A DNA stretch of 64,000 nucleotides. It comes from JAGWBD01 sp965220615. Its GTDB lineage: Bacteria; Chloroflexota; Anaerolineae; Aggregatilineales; Phototrophicaceae. Location of the stretch: positions 62,001 through 126,000 of the forward strand of contig CBDCQL010000001.1 in NCBI GenBank assembly GCA_965220615.1, read 5' to 3'. The notes under the pieces were generated by a model. That model made no database searches. It was not told where the DNA came from and was given only the letters and a program-made list of their open reading frames with translations. Position 1 is the stretch's first letter. The number at the start of each line of letters is the position of its first letter. Below, in pieces: positions 55,114 to 63,860 of this stretch. The position numbers and the translations under genes were made by a program.

Positions 55114-55986
55114 CTACCCGTACCACTCCCTGAAGCGCCCCACCGAGGCGCGGAAGCCGTCCTCGAAGGTCCCGCCAGGGGGACGGTAGACGCTCTCCAG
55201 CGACACGACGCCCTCGTAGCCGTCGCGGCGCAGGGCCGCGGCGATCGTCGGCAGGCGCGGCCCGATGTCGCCGTGGCCGAAGGGCACGAAGTCCGCGCGG
55301 GCGTGGGCGATGTTGACGATCACGTCCTTGATGTGCAGATGGCCCAGCAGGCTACCGTCGGGCCCCTGCAGCGCCTCGTAGGCGTCGGGCCAGGCGGGCT
55401 CGTTGCAGTAGAGCCCGTTGCCGGGGTCCCACAGCAGCTTCAGACGCGTCGTGCCCAGTTCGCCGATCAGTTTGCGCGCCAGCCAGGCGGAGGTGATCAT
55501 GGCGTTGTTGCCGTTTTCGACCACCAGGCTGGCGTCCATCTCTTCAGCGATTTCAACGGCCGGCGTCATCAGATGCAGCAGTTTGTCCCAGGCGCCGGCG
55601 GTGATGATCCACTGGTCCGCGCCGTTGGCGCCAAAGAGAATCATCTCCTTGCGGAAGCTCATCACGCGCACCAGCGGGCAGTCCAGCGCCCTTGCGAAGT
55701 CGATACAGCGCCGCAGCGCATCCAGCTGCTGCCGGTACACCGCCGAGTCGCGCTCCAGGTCGCCCGTCACCAGGCCGGCGAAAATGTGGCGCGAGATACA
55801 GGGGACTTTCAGCCCGTGCGCCTGCAGCAGATCCTGCAAACGTCCCGTCTGCGCGTCGTCGAGGTCGCCGACCTCAAGATCGTCAACGTACTGCAACTCA
55901 GCATATTCCAGGCCGAACTCGTTCATCACCGCGAAGGCATGTTCCGGATTGCGGCTGATGCCGTCCGTAATCACCCCGAGCTTCAT
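55114..55986 (-). CDS. Sugar phosphate isomerase/epimerase (xylose-isomerase-like TIM barrel)
   Basis: 290 residues, MKLGVITDGISRNPEHAFAV. Barrel motifs: LEYAELQYVDDLEVGDLDD, PCISRHIFAGL, LVRVMSFRKEMILFG, ASLVVENGNNAMIT (metal Glu), LKLLWDPGNGLYCNEP (Asp), GHLHIKDVIV (His) and GVVSLESVYRP (Glu). It overlaps the stop of the upstream dehydrogenase gene (ATGA). The WDPGNG block is common in hydroxypyruvate-isomerase-like proteins. It would form a module with the dehydrogenase; actual substrate unknown. Confidence 0.9.
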   Translation of the reverse strand: MKLGVITDGISRNPEHAFAVMNEFGLEYAELQYVDDLEVGDLDDAQTGRLQDLLQAHGLKVPCISRHIFAGLVTGDLERDSAVYRQQLDALRRCIDFARALDCPLVRVMSFRKEMILFGANGADQWIITAGAWDKLLHLMTPAVEIAEEMDASLVVENGNNAMITSAWLARKLIGELGTTRLKLLWDPGNGLYCNEPAWPDAYEALQGPDGSLLGHLHIKDVIVNIAHARADFVPFGHGDIGPRLPTIAAALRRDGYEGVVSLESVYRPPGGTFEDGFRASVGRFREWYG

Positions 55987-56882
55987 CGCTGCACCTCCAC
56001 GCCGGAAATCGACTCGAGAATCTTGACCACACTTGTGTTGCCCTCATCCGGGAAGCGTTTGATGCCGGCCTTGAACAGCTCCCAGGCCGCAGCGGTGGCG
56101 AAGAGTGGCGCGCCGGTCTCGCGCCCCAGCGCCATGGTGATGCCAAGGTCCTTGGTCATTGTCCCGATCTGGCTGCCGGTATCGACGAAGCGGCGCTCCA
56201 GCACCAGCTCTGCGTTTTCCCGATAGAAGGGAGAGTTGCCCGCGGCGGTGTTGCTGATGACGTCGTAGAGGACCTGGCCCGGGACGTCCGCGCTGGCGCC
56301 CAGGGCCAGCGACTCGAAGATGGCAACAAAGGTGAGCCCGATGAAGGACTGCAGGGCCGCCTTGACCGTCTGTCCCATGCCCGGCTCTTCACCGACGTGG
56401 AAAATCTTCTCGCCCACCGCCGCCAGCACGTCCCGTTGCGCCGCGAACACGGCGCCGGCGCCGGCGGCCATCAGGGTCAGCGTCCCGCCGTCCGCGCCGG
56501 AGCGGCCGCCACTGACCGGGCTGTCGATCAGTCCCAGGCCGCTGCCCTCCAGCAGCGCCGCCGCCTCGCGCATTTCACGTGGTTCGATGGTCGCGGTGAC
56601 GATGATCGCCCCGCCCGGCGCCATGCCGGCCAGCAGGCCATCCTCGCCCTGCAGCAGGTCTTTCACCTGCTGCCCGTTCATCACCATGATGAAGACCGTG
56701 TCCGAGGCGCGCCCGACTTCCGCGGCGCTGACAGCGCCCGCACCGCCAGCCTCCTCAAGCATGGCCATGCGTTCCGCGCGCAGGTCCAGCCCCGTCACCG
56801 GAAAGCCGGCCGCCAGCAGGTTGCGCGCCATGCCCATGCCCATGTCACCCAGACCGATAAAGCCCACCCGTTTCGTCGCCAT
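55983..56882 (-). CDS. 3-hydroxyisobutyrate dehydrogenase-family NAD(P)-dependent oxidoreductase
   Basis: 299 residues. The NAD motif GFIGLGDMGMGMARNLLAAG, the substrate block LIDSPVSGGRSGADGGTLTL and the catalytic-lysine helix GMGQTVKAALQSFIGLTF match the HIBADH/tartronate-semialdehyde-reductase family. KDLGITMAL is the cofactor-side KDLxxA-like motif. It reversibly oxidises a 3-hydroxy acid. It overlaps the epimerase gene downstream. It is the first of three tandem paralogues (also 57027-57917 and 58159-59088). Confidence 0.93.
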   Translation of the reverse strand: MATKRVGFIGLGDMGMGMARNLLAAGFPVTGLDLRAERMAMLEEAGGAGAVSAAEVGRASDTVFIMVMNGQQVKDLLQGEDGLLAGMAPGGAIIVTATIEPREMREAAALLEGSGLGLIDSPVSGGRSGADGGTLTLMAAGAGAVFAAQRDVLAAVGEKIFHVGEEPGMGQTVKAALQSFIGLTFVAIFESLALGASADVPGQVLYDVISNTAAGNSPFYRENAELVLERRFVDTGSQIGTMTKDLGITMALGRETGAPLFATAAAWELFKAGIKRFPDEGNTSVVKILESISGVEVQR

Positions 56883-57026
56883 GTGTCATTGTCCATTTGC
56901 AAAGAAATAAAGGAGAAAGATACCCGCGCGAACTATCCTGCATCCGGCTGCCTGGCGCAAGGAATTGCGGGGGCAATGTTCGGGTGCGTACAGGGTTTGG
57001 AGTGAGGGCTGCGACCGGTCAGCGAT

Positions 57027-57917
57027 TCAGTCGCCCGACAGGTCCTCCAGCACCACCAACACGCTCTGTTTGTCATCTTCGGGGAAGCGTTCCGCGGCGG
57101 CTTTCACCAGTTCGAAAGCGGCGTCGGCGACCCTGAGCGCCGCGCCGGTCTCCTGCCCCAGTTGCAGACAGAGTTCGAGGTCCTTGGCCGTGTAGCGGAC
57201 CTGGTTGTCCGTGCCGCTGAAGCGGCGCACCAGCGCGTGGTCCGCCAGTTCGCGAAAGTGGGCCGTCTCATCATCTTCGTCTCCGCTGCCGAAGACTTCG
57301 TGCAGCGCCGGGTCGGGAACATGGGCGCGCCTGGCCAGGGACAGCGCCTCCATCAGGCCCACGCTGTTGACCGCGTAGTAGAGCAGCGAGGCCAGCTTCA
57401 GCGCCTGGCCCTGGCCTGACTCTTCACCAACGTGCAAAACGTGCTCGCCGATCGCGGCCAGTACGTCCCGCTGCGCTTCGACATCCGTCGCGGGCCCGGC
57501 TGCGTAAATCCCCAGCGCGCCGGCTTCGGCGACGCGTCGCCCGCCGCTAACCGGGCAATCCAGCCAGCGCAGGCCCTTCGACTCCAGCATTTCAGCGGCC
57601 GTCCGCATCGCGCTGACGCCCACCGTCGCGCAGACGATGACCGTCCCGCCCGGCTGCATCCCTGCCAGCAAGCCGTCGGCGCCCTGCAACAAATCCAGCA
57701 GTTGGTCAGCATCGAAGGGCATCAGCACCACGACGTCCGAGGCGCGCCCGACGCCCGCCGAACAGTAAGCGACGGCGCCTCCGGCCTGTTTCAGCATGGC
57801 CCTGCGTTCCTCGCGCAGGTCCAGCCCCGTCAGCGGGAAGCCGGCCGCCAGCAAGTTGCGCGCTATGCCCATCCCCATCTCGCCAAGGCCGATGAGTCCT
57901 GCGCGTTTTTTCTTCAT
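57027..57917 (-). CDS. 3-hydroxyisobutyrate dehydrogenase-family oxidoreductase, paralogue 2 (divergent)
   Basis: 296 residues. NAD motif GLIGLGEMGMGIARNLLAAG and substrate block WLDCPVSGGRRVAEAGALGI. The lysine helix reads GQGQALKLASLLYYAVNSVG, so the catalytic Lys is kept although the surrounding residues differ from both neighbours. KDLELCLQLGQETG follows. This is the most divergent of the three copies, so it may have a different substrate. GGGTG precedes ATG 57917. The 144-bp gap to the next paralogue carries no gene. Confidence 0.92.
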   Translation of the reverse strand: MKKKRAGLIGLGEMGMGIARNLLAAGFPLTGLDLREERRAMLKQAGGAVAYCSAGVGRASDVVVLMPFDADQLLDLLQGADGLLAGMQPGGTVIVCATVGVSAMRTAAEMLESKGLRWLDCPVSGGRRVAEAGALGIYAAGPATDVEAQRDVLAAIGEHVLHVGEESGQGQALKLASLLYYAVNSVGLMEALSLARRAHVPDPALHEVFGSGDEDDETAHFRELADHALVRRFSGTDNQVRYTAKDLELCLQLGQETGAALRVADAAFELVKAAAERFPEDDKQSVLVVLEDLSGD

Positions 57918-58007
57918 GTCACCCGTTTCTTCACAGCCACTATCAGGCAAGATACTTGTGCTCGATTTGAAACGGGGATTATTCGGTGAGGAGTACTCTC
58001 CAATTGT

Positions 58008-58074
58008 ACCCTCACCCCCCGACCCCTGTCCCGCTCAGTCACGGGAGCCCTTCCCTCAGGGAGAGGGGGAGAAA
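58008..58074. repeat. Intergenic repeat of the CCCTCACCCCC family
   Basis: The segment contains ACCCTCACCCCCCGACCCC, then CTCAGTCACGGGAG, and CCCTCAGGGAGAGGGGGAG. It resembles 60187-60234 (CCCTCACCCCCCGGCCCC) and, inversely, 45753-45790. It lies in the 241-bp gap between two dehydrogenase paralogues. No gene is visible in the rest of that gap. Confidence 0.55.
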
Positions 58075-58158
58075 GATCGTCTCTAATGATCAGGAAACGC
58101 AGGTCTCCTTCAATAAGTCAATGGCGTGCCAAGAGCCAGAGATCCCAGGAAAGACAAG

Positions 58159-59088
58159 CTAACCAAAATCCGGCATCGGCGTCTGCCGCTCCACCGGCAC
58201 GCCGGTGACAGCCTCCAGCATCTTGATCACGCTTTGCTTGTCCTCGTCCGGGTAACGCGCGAAGCCCGCCTTGATCATTTCGTAGGCCGCCGCAGTGGTG
58301 AAGAGCGGCGCGCCGCACTCGTGCCCCATGGCCACGCTGATGCCGACGTCCTTGGCCGTCACGCTGATCTGGCTGCCCGTATCGATGAAGTCGCGCGCAA
58401 AGACGACGTCGACGAGCTTGCGGAAGAAACCGGTCTCGCCGGACTGGATGGCGCTGCGGCGGAAGACGTCGTGCAGGACGTCGCCGGGGATGCCGGCGCT
58501 GGCGCCAAGGGCCAGAGCCTCCAGCATGGCGATGGAACTGGTGTACATGAAGGCCTGCAACGCCGCCTTGGCCGTCTGGCCCATACCCGGCTCCTCGCCG
58601 ACGTGCTGCACCGTGTGCGCCAGGGTTTCCAGCACGTCGCGCTGCGCCTCGAGGTCCTCACTGGCCGCGCCAACCATCAGCGCCAGTTGGCCGATCGGCG
58701 CTGTCGTGCGTCCGCCACTGACCGAGCAGTCCATGGCGCGCAGGTCCTTCTGCGCCAGCAGGGCCGCTGCCGCCCGCACCTCGCGCGGCTCGATGGTCGA
58801 GGTGATGATGACCGTCCCGCCCGGCGCCATGCCGGCGGCCAGGCCGTCGTCGCCCTGCAGCGAGTCCAGCACCTGTTGGCCGTTGAAGACCATCACGATC
58901 ACTGTGTCCGCCGCCTGTCCGACCGCTTTCGGGCTCGCCGCGCCGATACTGCCTTCCGCTTCCAGCAGCGTCGCCCGTTCCGGCCGCAGATCGTAACCCG
59001 TCACCGGATAGCCCGCCGTCAGCAGGCAACGCGCCATCGCCAGGCCCATGTCCCCCAGCCCGATTACACCCAGTCGTTTACTTTTCAT
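58159..59088 (-). CDS. 3-hydroxyisobutyrate dehydrogenase-family oxidoreductase, paralogue 3
   Basis: 309 residues from ATG 59088 with GGGTGG upstream. NAD motif GVIGLGDMGLAMARCLLTAG; substrate block AMDCSVSGGRTTAPIGQLAL (the usual Pro of DxPVSGG is Ser); lysine helix GMGQTAKAALQAFMYTSSIA; KDVGISVAMGHECGAPLF near the end. Closest to the paralogue at 55983-56882. It is divergent from the amidohydrolase gene at 59225. Confidence 0.92.
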   Translation of the reverse strand: MKSKRLGVIGLGDMGLAMARCLLTAGYPVTGYDLRPERATLLEAEGSIGAASPKAVGQAADTVIVMVFNGQQVLDSLQGDDGLAAGMAPGGTVIITSTIEPREVRAAAALLAQKDLRAMDCSVSGGRTTAPIGQLALMVGAASEDLEAQRDVLETLAHTVQHVGEEPGMGQTAKAALQAFMYTSSIAMLEALALGASAGIPGDVLHDVFRRSAIQSGETGFFRKLVDVVFARDFIDTGSQISVTAKDVGISVAMGHECGAPLFTTAAAYEMIKAGFARYPDEDKQSVIKMLEAVTGVPVERQTPMPDFG

Positions 59089-59224
59089 GTCCACCCGTCT
59101 CTCATTCATGAGTCTGGTCAGCAGGACAGACTATCCTGCATCGCCGCCGGCCCTGCAAGCCGCGCGCCGTCCCGGCGGGATGCTATACTTGCGCGACGCG
59201 ACTGGACCTACGACAGGATGCCCC

Positions 59225-60181
59225 ATGTACCTCGGCCTGGAAATCATCGACTTTCACGTCCATTTTCCCACGCGCAAGCCCATGTTTGGCGGCCCGGGGG
59301 GACCGGGACCCGACCGGCGCAGCGAATACATTGAGCGCCGTGGCGAACGCCGGGCGAAGATCGCCCGCCAGCACGCCATGGACTACAATCGGCACTGGCG
59401 TCTGACTTGGGGCTTCGATCCGCCGGAAAGCGACCCACCGGACGACGAGACCCAGGCCGACCGCTGGGCCGCCGAACTGGAGCGCTACGGCCTGCGCGCC
59501 GTCGGCTTCGTCACCGGCGGCGGCAATGACCACCTCGCCGGCATCGTGGCGCGCCACCCGGACAAGTTCGTCGGCTTCGCCCACAACTACCTCTTCGGCG
59601 AGAACGCGGCGCAGGAAGTGAAGCGCGGCGTCGAGGAACTGGGCCTGCGCGGCTACAAGCTGCTGGCGCCGGCGCTTGACCGCCCCATTGAGGACGAGGC
59701 CGGCTACCCCGTCTGGGAAATGTGCGGCGAACTGGACATCCCGGTGCTGGTGCACTTCGGCATCCTCGGCAGCGGCGGCGGCGTCCCCTGGCACGAGAAC
59801 ATCAACCCACTCAAGCTTTACACCGTGGCGCGCGACTTTCCCGAGGTCACCTTCGTGGTGCCCCACTTCGGCTGCGCCTGGATCCGCGAGACCCTGCAAC
59901 TCTGCTGGGGCTGTGGCAACGTCTGCATCGATACCTCCGGCTCCAACCAGTGGGTGCGCTGGGTCGATGGCGAGTGGAACACCAAGAAGCTTTTCCGCAA
60001 GTACGTCGAGACCATCGGCGCCGAACGGATCATTTTCGGCAGCGATTCCAGTTACTTCCCGCGCGGCTTCGCCATCCGGTACCTGCAGGACCAGATCCGC
60101 GACTGCCGCGAACTGGGCCTCACCGACGACCAGTTGCGCGCCATCTTCAGCGAGAATTCGGCGAGGTTGTTCAAACTGTAA
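59225..60181 (+). CDS. Amidohydrolase-family (amidohydrolase_2) protein
   Basis: 318 residues. IIDFHVHFPTRKP is the HxH metal motif after the first strand, VVPHFGCAWIRETLQL supplies a further His, and IIFGSDSSYFPRGFA the Asp of the last strand. VGFAHNYLFGENAAQEVKRG and GYKLLAPALDRP fit the ACMSD/4-sulfomuconolactonase-like branch, whose members hydrolyse lactones or decarboxylate. A sugar lactone or aromatic substrate is possible. It has its own upstream gap and is followed by a repeat-like terminator and the third ABC operon. Confidence 0.88.
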   Translation: MYLGLEIIDFHVHFPTRKPMFGGPGGPGPDRRSEYIERRGERRAKIARQHAMDYNRHWRLTWGFDPPESDPPDDETQADRWAAELERYGLRAVGFVTGGGNDHLAGIVARHPDKFVGFAHNYLFGENAAQEVKRGVEELGLRGYKLLAPALDRPIEDEAGYPVWEMCGELDIPVLVHFGILGSGGGVPWHENINPLKLYTVARDFPEVTFVVPHFGCAWIRETLQLCWGCGNVCIDTSGSNQWVRWVDGEWNTKKLFRKYVETIGAERIIFGSDSSYFPRGFAIRYLQDQIRDCRELGLTDDQLRAIFSENSARLFKL

Positions 60182-60186
60182 AGGTC

Positions 60187-60234
60187 GCCCTCACCCCCCG
60201 GCCCCCTGGACGGGCAAGGCGTTTGGGGTGAGGA
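60187..60234 (+). repeat. Terminator-like inverted repeat of the CCCTCACCCC family
   Basis: CCTCACCCC (60189-60197) pairs with GGGGTGAGG (60225-60233) across a G+C-rich loop, a few bases after the amidohydrolase stop. The sequence belongs to the same dispersed family as 58008-58074. It may stop amidohydrolase transcripts before the ABC promoter. Confidence 0.55.
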
Positions 60235-60273
60235 CCCGGCACATGAGGGCCCCTGACATGCAGCGCCGTCTTT

Positions 60274-60322
60274 TTGCCCTGGTCCCCTCCGGACGCTAGA
60301 CTTGCGGGAGACAAAGTGTCTC
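60274..60322 (+). promoter_or_regulatory. Candidate promoter and operator of the third ABC operon
   Basis: TTGCCC (60274-60279), a 17-nt spacer and TAGACT (60297-60302) form a moderate promoter. The 15-bp inverted repeat GAGACAAAGTGTCTC (60308-60322) begins where transcription would start, a typical repressor-site position. The binding-protein ATG follows at 60350, with CAGGAG upstream. Confidence 0.5.
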
Positions 60323-60349
60323 TTTTGCACAGAGAACAGGAGACTAAAC

Positions 60350-61505
60350 ATGAACAAGGTCCGTTTGCTATTGCTTTTCGGCATCCTGCTGGCGCTTTCC
60401 GGCGCCGCGCTCGCCGACGGGCACGTCGTCGAGATCGAGTACTGGCAATACAATTTTGCGCCCCGCGTGGACGCCATGAACGCGCTCATCGAGCAGTTCC
60501 ACGAGGCCAACCCCGACGTGCGCGTCCTCCACAACAGCGACATCCCCTACGCCAACTTCCCCGACGAACTGGCCGCGTCGGCGCCCGCCGGCGTCGGCGC
60601 CCGCCGGCGTCGGCCCGGACGTCGTGACGCTCTTCTACGGCTGGATCCCGTCCTTCGTCGACGCCGGTTATCTGGTGCCGCTGCCGGCCGAGGACTTCCC
60701 CGAGGAATGGATCGAGAGTCACTTCTCGCCGATGGTCGCCAATTCAAAGTTTGAAGGTTCCTTCTGGGCCGTCCCGACCGCAGTGCGCTCGCTGGCCCTC
60801 TTCTGGAACAAGGACATCTTCGAGGCCGCCGGTCTGGACCCCGAGGCGCCGCCCACCACGCTGGATGAATTCATGGAGATCGCCATCGCCACCACCACCT
60901 ACGACGGCGACGCCGAGATCATGAACATCACGCAGCAGGGCTACGCGCCGCAGCTTTCCGGCCAGGCGCATCACTGGTTCCGCGAGGTGCTTTCGCGGCA
61001 ATTCGGAGCCGTGCCTTATAACGATGACACCACTGAGGTGCTCTTCAACAGCCCCGAGGGTTGCGAGGCCTTCGCCTGGCTGGCCAGCTTCGAGACCGAG
61101 CACAAGACCGGCAGCAACGATCTCTTCAACGGCGCGACCGATTCCTTCATCACCGGCACGGCCGCCCTGCACATCGACGGTTCCTTCCGCCTCGGCAGCA
61201 TCGCGAGCAACAACCCTGACGCCGAGGCCGGCGCCCTGTGGGTGGACATGGTCGGCGAGTTGCCTGCCCAGCTCGAATCGATTGGGGATCCCGAATTGCT
61301 GGCCGATCCACGCCTTGGCCCCTTCACCGCCGGGCTGGAGTACGCCCACGCGACCTTCTTCATCGATGAACCGCAGCAGCGTCAGCACCTGATCGACGCC
61401 TTCGACCTCATCCGTCTCGGCGGCGTCGACGCCTGCGAGGCGCTGGACGAAGCGGCCGCGTTGGAGCAGGCCCTGCTCGACGACTTCTGGGCCGGACGCG
61501 GCTGA
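60350..61505 (+). CDS. Sugar ABC transporter substrate-binding protein, frameshifted by a 16-bp tandem duplication
   Basis: A signal peptide (VRLLLLFGILLALSGAALA) leads into VVEIEYWQYNFAPRVDAM and IEQFHEANPDVRVLHNSD, a family 1 sugar-binding start. At 60581-60612 the 16-mer GCGCCCGCCGGCGTCG occurs twice in direct succession. Reading through shifts the frame to a stop near 60754. Deleting one copy restores SAPAGVGPDVVTLFYGW and continuous homology to the stop at 61505, total 379 residues (FWNKDIFEAAGLDPEAPPTT, GTAALHIDGSFRLGS). As written the gene gives no full protein. Alternatively, 60624-61505 could be translated without a signal. Confidence 0.88.
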
Positions 61506-61520
61506 TCGCAACTCCAAATG

Positions 61521-61559
61521 CTTCAGGCAGTCTGACCTTCGCGGTCGGGCTGCCTGAGG
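61521..61559 (+). promoter_or_regulatory. Long intercistronic hairpin after the third binding-protein gene
   Basis: CTTCAGGCAGTCTGACC (61521-61537) pairs fully with GGTCGGGCTGCCTGAGG (61543-61559) as a 17-bp stem with three G-U pairs and a TTCGC loop. It begins 15 bp after the binding-protein stop and is not followed by a T-run. Position and form agree with the hairpins at 5096-5128 and 20131-20162. Confidence 0.8.
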
Positions 61560-61587
61560 CCCACAAACCCGGCAGGAGACCTGGCCC

Positions 61588-62493
61588 TTGTTTCATTTGA
61601 CGGTGGCGCGGCGCAAGATGCTCTGGGCCTATATCTTCCTCGCCATCCCCATCGTCTTCTTCGCCGTCATCCGCATCTATCCGGCCTTCTTCGCCTTCGC
61701 GATGAGCCTCTTCGAATACAACCCCCTGGCCATCGACCAGCCCTACGTCGGCCTCGAAAACTACGAGACCCTGCTGAATGAACTGAACAAGCCGCGCTCG
61801 GTCACGCGCGCGTCCTTTGTCAACACCGCGGGCTACATCGTGCTGGGCATGCCGCTGCAGTTGCTGATCGCCCTGTTGATCGCCCTGATGCTCAACGAAA
61901 TACGTTCATTCGCCACGCTTTTCCGCCTGGCCTTCTTTTTGCCCTTCGTCACTTCCACGATCGCTATTTCCTGGGTCTTCCGCTGGCTCTACCAGCCCCA
62001 GTTCGGACTCTTCAACATTTTGCTCAAGGCCTTCGAACTGCCGCAGCAACGCTTCCTCAATCACCCGAACCAGGCCCTGGCCTCCATCCTCGCCGTCGTC
62101 ATCTGGCAGGGCCTGGGCTTCGCCGTCGTCATCTTCCTCGCCGGCCTCAAGCACATCCCGCGCGTTTACTACGAGGCCGCCCGCGTCGATGGCGCCACCC
62201 GCTGGCAGACCTTCCGCAACATCACCCTGCCCCTGCTCAACCCCAGCATCGTCTACCTCGTCGTGCTGCAGTCGATCTCCTTCCTGCGCATGTTCGCGCC
62301 GGTGCTGGCCATGACCGACCAGGGCGACGGCGGCCCGCTCAACTCCACCACCACCGTCGTGCTGCGCGTCTACCGCGAGGCCTTCCAGCGCCTCAACATG
62401 GGCTACGCCGCCGCGCTGACGGTCGTACTCTTCTGCATCATCCTGCTCGTCACCATCTTCCAGCTGCGCGTCACCACGCGCCGCACCAATTGA
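61588..62493 (+). CDS. Sugar ABC transporter permease (MalF/UgpA-like)
   Basis: 301 residues from TTG 61588 (GGCAGGAGAC 8 bp upstream); ATG 61618 would remove part of the first helix. IFLAIPIVFFAVIRIYPAFF, AFAMSLFEYNPL, FLPFVTSTIAISWVFRWLY and the EAA loop YEAARVDGATRWQTFRNITL identify the family. It forms the channel with the next gene. Confidence 0.93.
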   Translation: MFHLTVARRKMLWAYIFLAIPIVFFAVIRIYPAFFAFAMSLFEYNPLAIDQPYVGLENYETLLNELNKPRSVTRASFVNTAGYIVLGMPLQLLIALLIALMLNEIRSFATLFRLAFFLPFVTSTIAISWVFRWLYQPQFGLFNILLKAFELPQQRFLNHPNQALASILAVVIWQGLGFAVVIFLAGLKHIPRVYYEAARVDGATRWQTFRNITLPLLNPSIVYLVVLQSISFLRMFAPVLAMTDQGDGGPLNSTTTVVLRVYREAFQRLNMGYAAALTVVLFCIILLVTIFQLRVTTRRTN

Positions 62494-62506
62494 CGGAGAT
62501 GAAACG

Positions 62507-63397
62507 ATGAGCAGCGTCGAACGCGCGCGACCCGCCCTGCCACTGCAGCGGGCCAGTCCCCTTCGCGGCAGCGGCGACCTGGCCCTGCGCGTCCTGGTCT
62601 ACGCCCTGCTCATCCTGCTGGCCATCACCATGGTCGTGCCCTTCCTGTGGATGATCGCGACGTCATTCAAGACCTCCGAGGAAATCCTCTTCCCGAACTT
62701 CCTGCCGAACAGCCCGACGCTGGAAAACTACACTTTCGTCCTGACCGAGACCGCCCTGCCGCGCTGGTACGTCAACTCCTTCATCGTCGCCATCCTGAGC
62801 ACCGTCAGCGTGGCCTTCTTCGATTCGATCGCCGGCTTCGCTTTCGCCAAGTACCAGTTCCCTGGCAAGCGGGTGATTTTCATCGCCTTTCTCGGCTCGC
62901 TGATGGTGCCGACCGAGATGCTCATCATCCCCTGGTACATCATGTCGGTGAACCCACCGATCGGCACCACCTGGGTCGACACCTACTGGGGCATCGCCTT
63001 CCCCGGCGTCATCACCGCCGCCGGCATCTTCCTCATGCGCCAGTTCATGCAGGGCGTGCCCGACGAGTTGCTCGACGCCGGCCGCATCGACGGCGTGAGC
63101 GAGTTCGGCCTCTACTGGCGCATCGCCCTGCCGCTCAGCATGGCCGCCGTCGGCGCCCTGTGCATCTTCAACTTCCTCGGCAACTGGAACGCCTTCATCT
63201 GGCCGCTGATCGTCACCTCCGCGCTGGACATGTTCACCCTGCCGGTCGGCCTGCAGTTTTTCTCCAGCGAGTTCACCTCGGACTGGCACCTCGTCATGAC
63301 CGGCGCCACGCTCTCGCTGCTGCCCCTGCTGACGATCGTCGTCATCTTCCAGCGCTACATCATCGAGGGCATCGCCCTCACCGGCGTCAAGGGCTAG
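62507..63397 (+). CDS. Sugar ABC transporter permease (MalG/UgpE-like)
   Basis: 296 residues, six predicted membrane helices. VPFLWMIATSFKTSEEILF, WYVNSFIVAILSTVSVAFF, LMVPTEMLIIPWYIM and the EAA loop LDAGRIDGVSEFGLYWRIAL are typical. It lies 13 bp after the first permease and ends the third importer operon. No ATPase gene is encoded in any of the three importer operons in this window. Confidence 0.95.
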   Translation: MSSVERARPALPLQRASPLRGSGDLALRVLVYALLILLAITMVVPFLWMIATSFKTSEEILFPNFLPNSPTLENYTFVLTETALPRWYVNSFIVAILSTVSVAFFDSIAGFAFAKYQFPGKRVIFIAFLGSLMVPTEMLIIPWYIMSVNPPIGTTWVDTYWGIAFPGVITAAGIFLMRQFMQGVPDELLDAGRIDGVSEFGLYWRIALPLSMAAVGALCIFNFLGNWNAFIWPLIVTSALDMFTLPVGLQFFSSEFTSDWHLVMTGATLSLLPLLTIVVIFQRYIIEGIALTGVKG

Positions 63398-63433
63398 GCG
63401 CCCACAGTCCCGCTTCCACTACGCGAAAAGCAC

Positions 63434-63456
63434 AGGGCGGGAAAAGTCCCGGCCCT
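63434..63456 (+). terminator. Possible terminator after the third ABC operon
   Basis: AGGGCGGGA (63434-63442) can pair with TCCCGGCCCT (63447-63456) with one bulged G and an AAAG loop, followed by TCCTGTTC. It lies 37 bp after the last permease stop and before a convergent gene, so a role in termination for either strand is plausible. Confidence 0.5.
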
Positions 63457-63497
63457 TCCTGTTCAACTGTATGTTGTTGAATCCGGGCTCTTGCCCT

Positions 63498-63746
63498 TTA
63501 TGCGGGGGAGCGCAGCGACAGCGACACCAGCGCGCCGATGCCCGCCTGAACGATGGCAGCGATGATGATCCACACCTTGAAGGACCCGGCCAGCGCCCTG
63601 ACTTCGCCGCGCAAGATCTCAATGTCCGCTTTCAGTTCGCCGCGTGTATCAATCAATTCACCCCGGACGCTTTCCAGGTCAGCCTTCGTCGCCAGATGCG
63701 TATAACCTTCTTCCAACCTCGCCAGGCGTTCTTCTGTTGTGCTCAT
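63498..63746 (-). CDS. Small coiled-coil protein with C-terminal membrane anchor
   Basis: 82 residues: MSTTEERLARLEEGYTHLAT, then heptad-rich repeats of about 8 residues (ESVRGELI, DTRGELKA, DIEILRGE), then one hydrophobic helix (VWIIIAAIVQAGIGALVSLSL). AGGAAC upstream fits ATG 63746. The architecture resembles short tail-anchored coiled-coil proteins of the DUF1640/CCDC90 kind. Function unknown. A close paralogue follows immediately upstream (63861-64000). Confidence 0.8.
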   Translation of the reverse strand: MSTTEERLARLEEGYTHLATKADLESVRGELIDTRGELKADIEILRGEVRALAGSFKVWIIIAAIVQAGIGALVSLSLRSPA

Positions 63747-63860
63747 GGGGAGTTCCTTTCTGCGCCGGACGCGTAAGCTACGCGCAGACACCAGCCTTGT
63801 TTGACCTTAGAGTAACACGTCTATTGCCGGAACTGTGAAATTCGTTGCGTCAGTTCGCGC

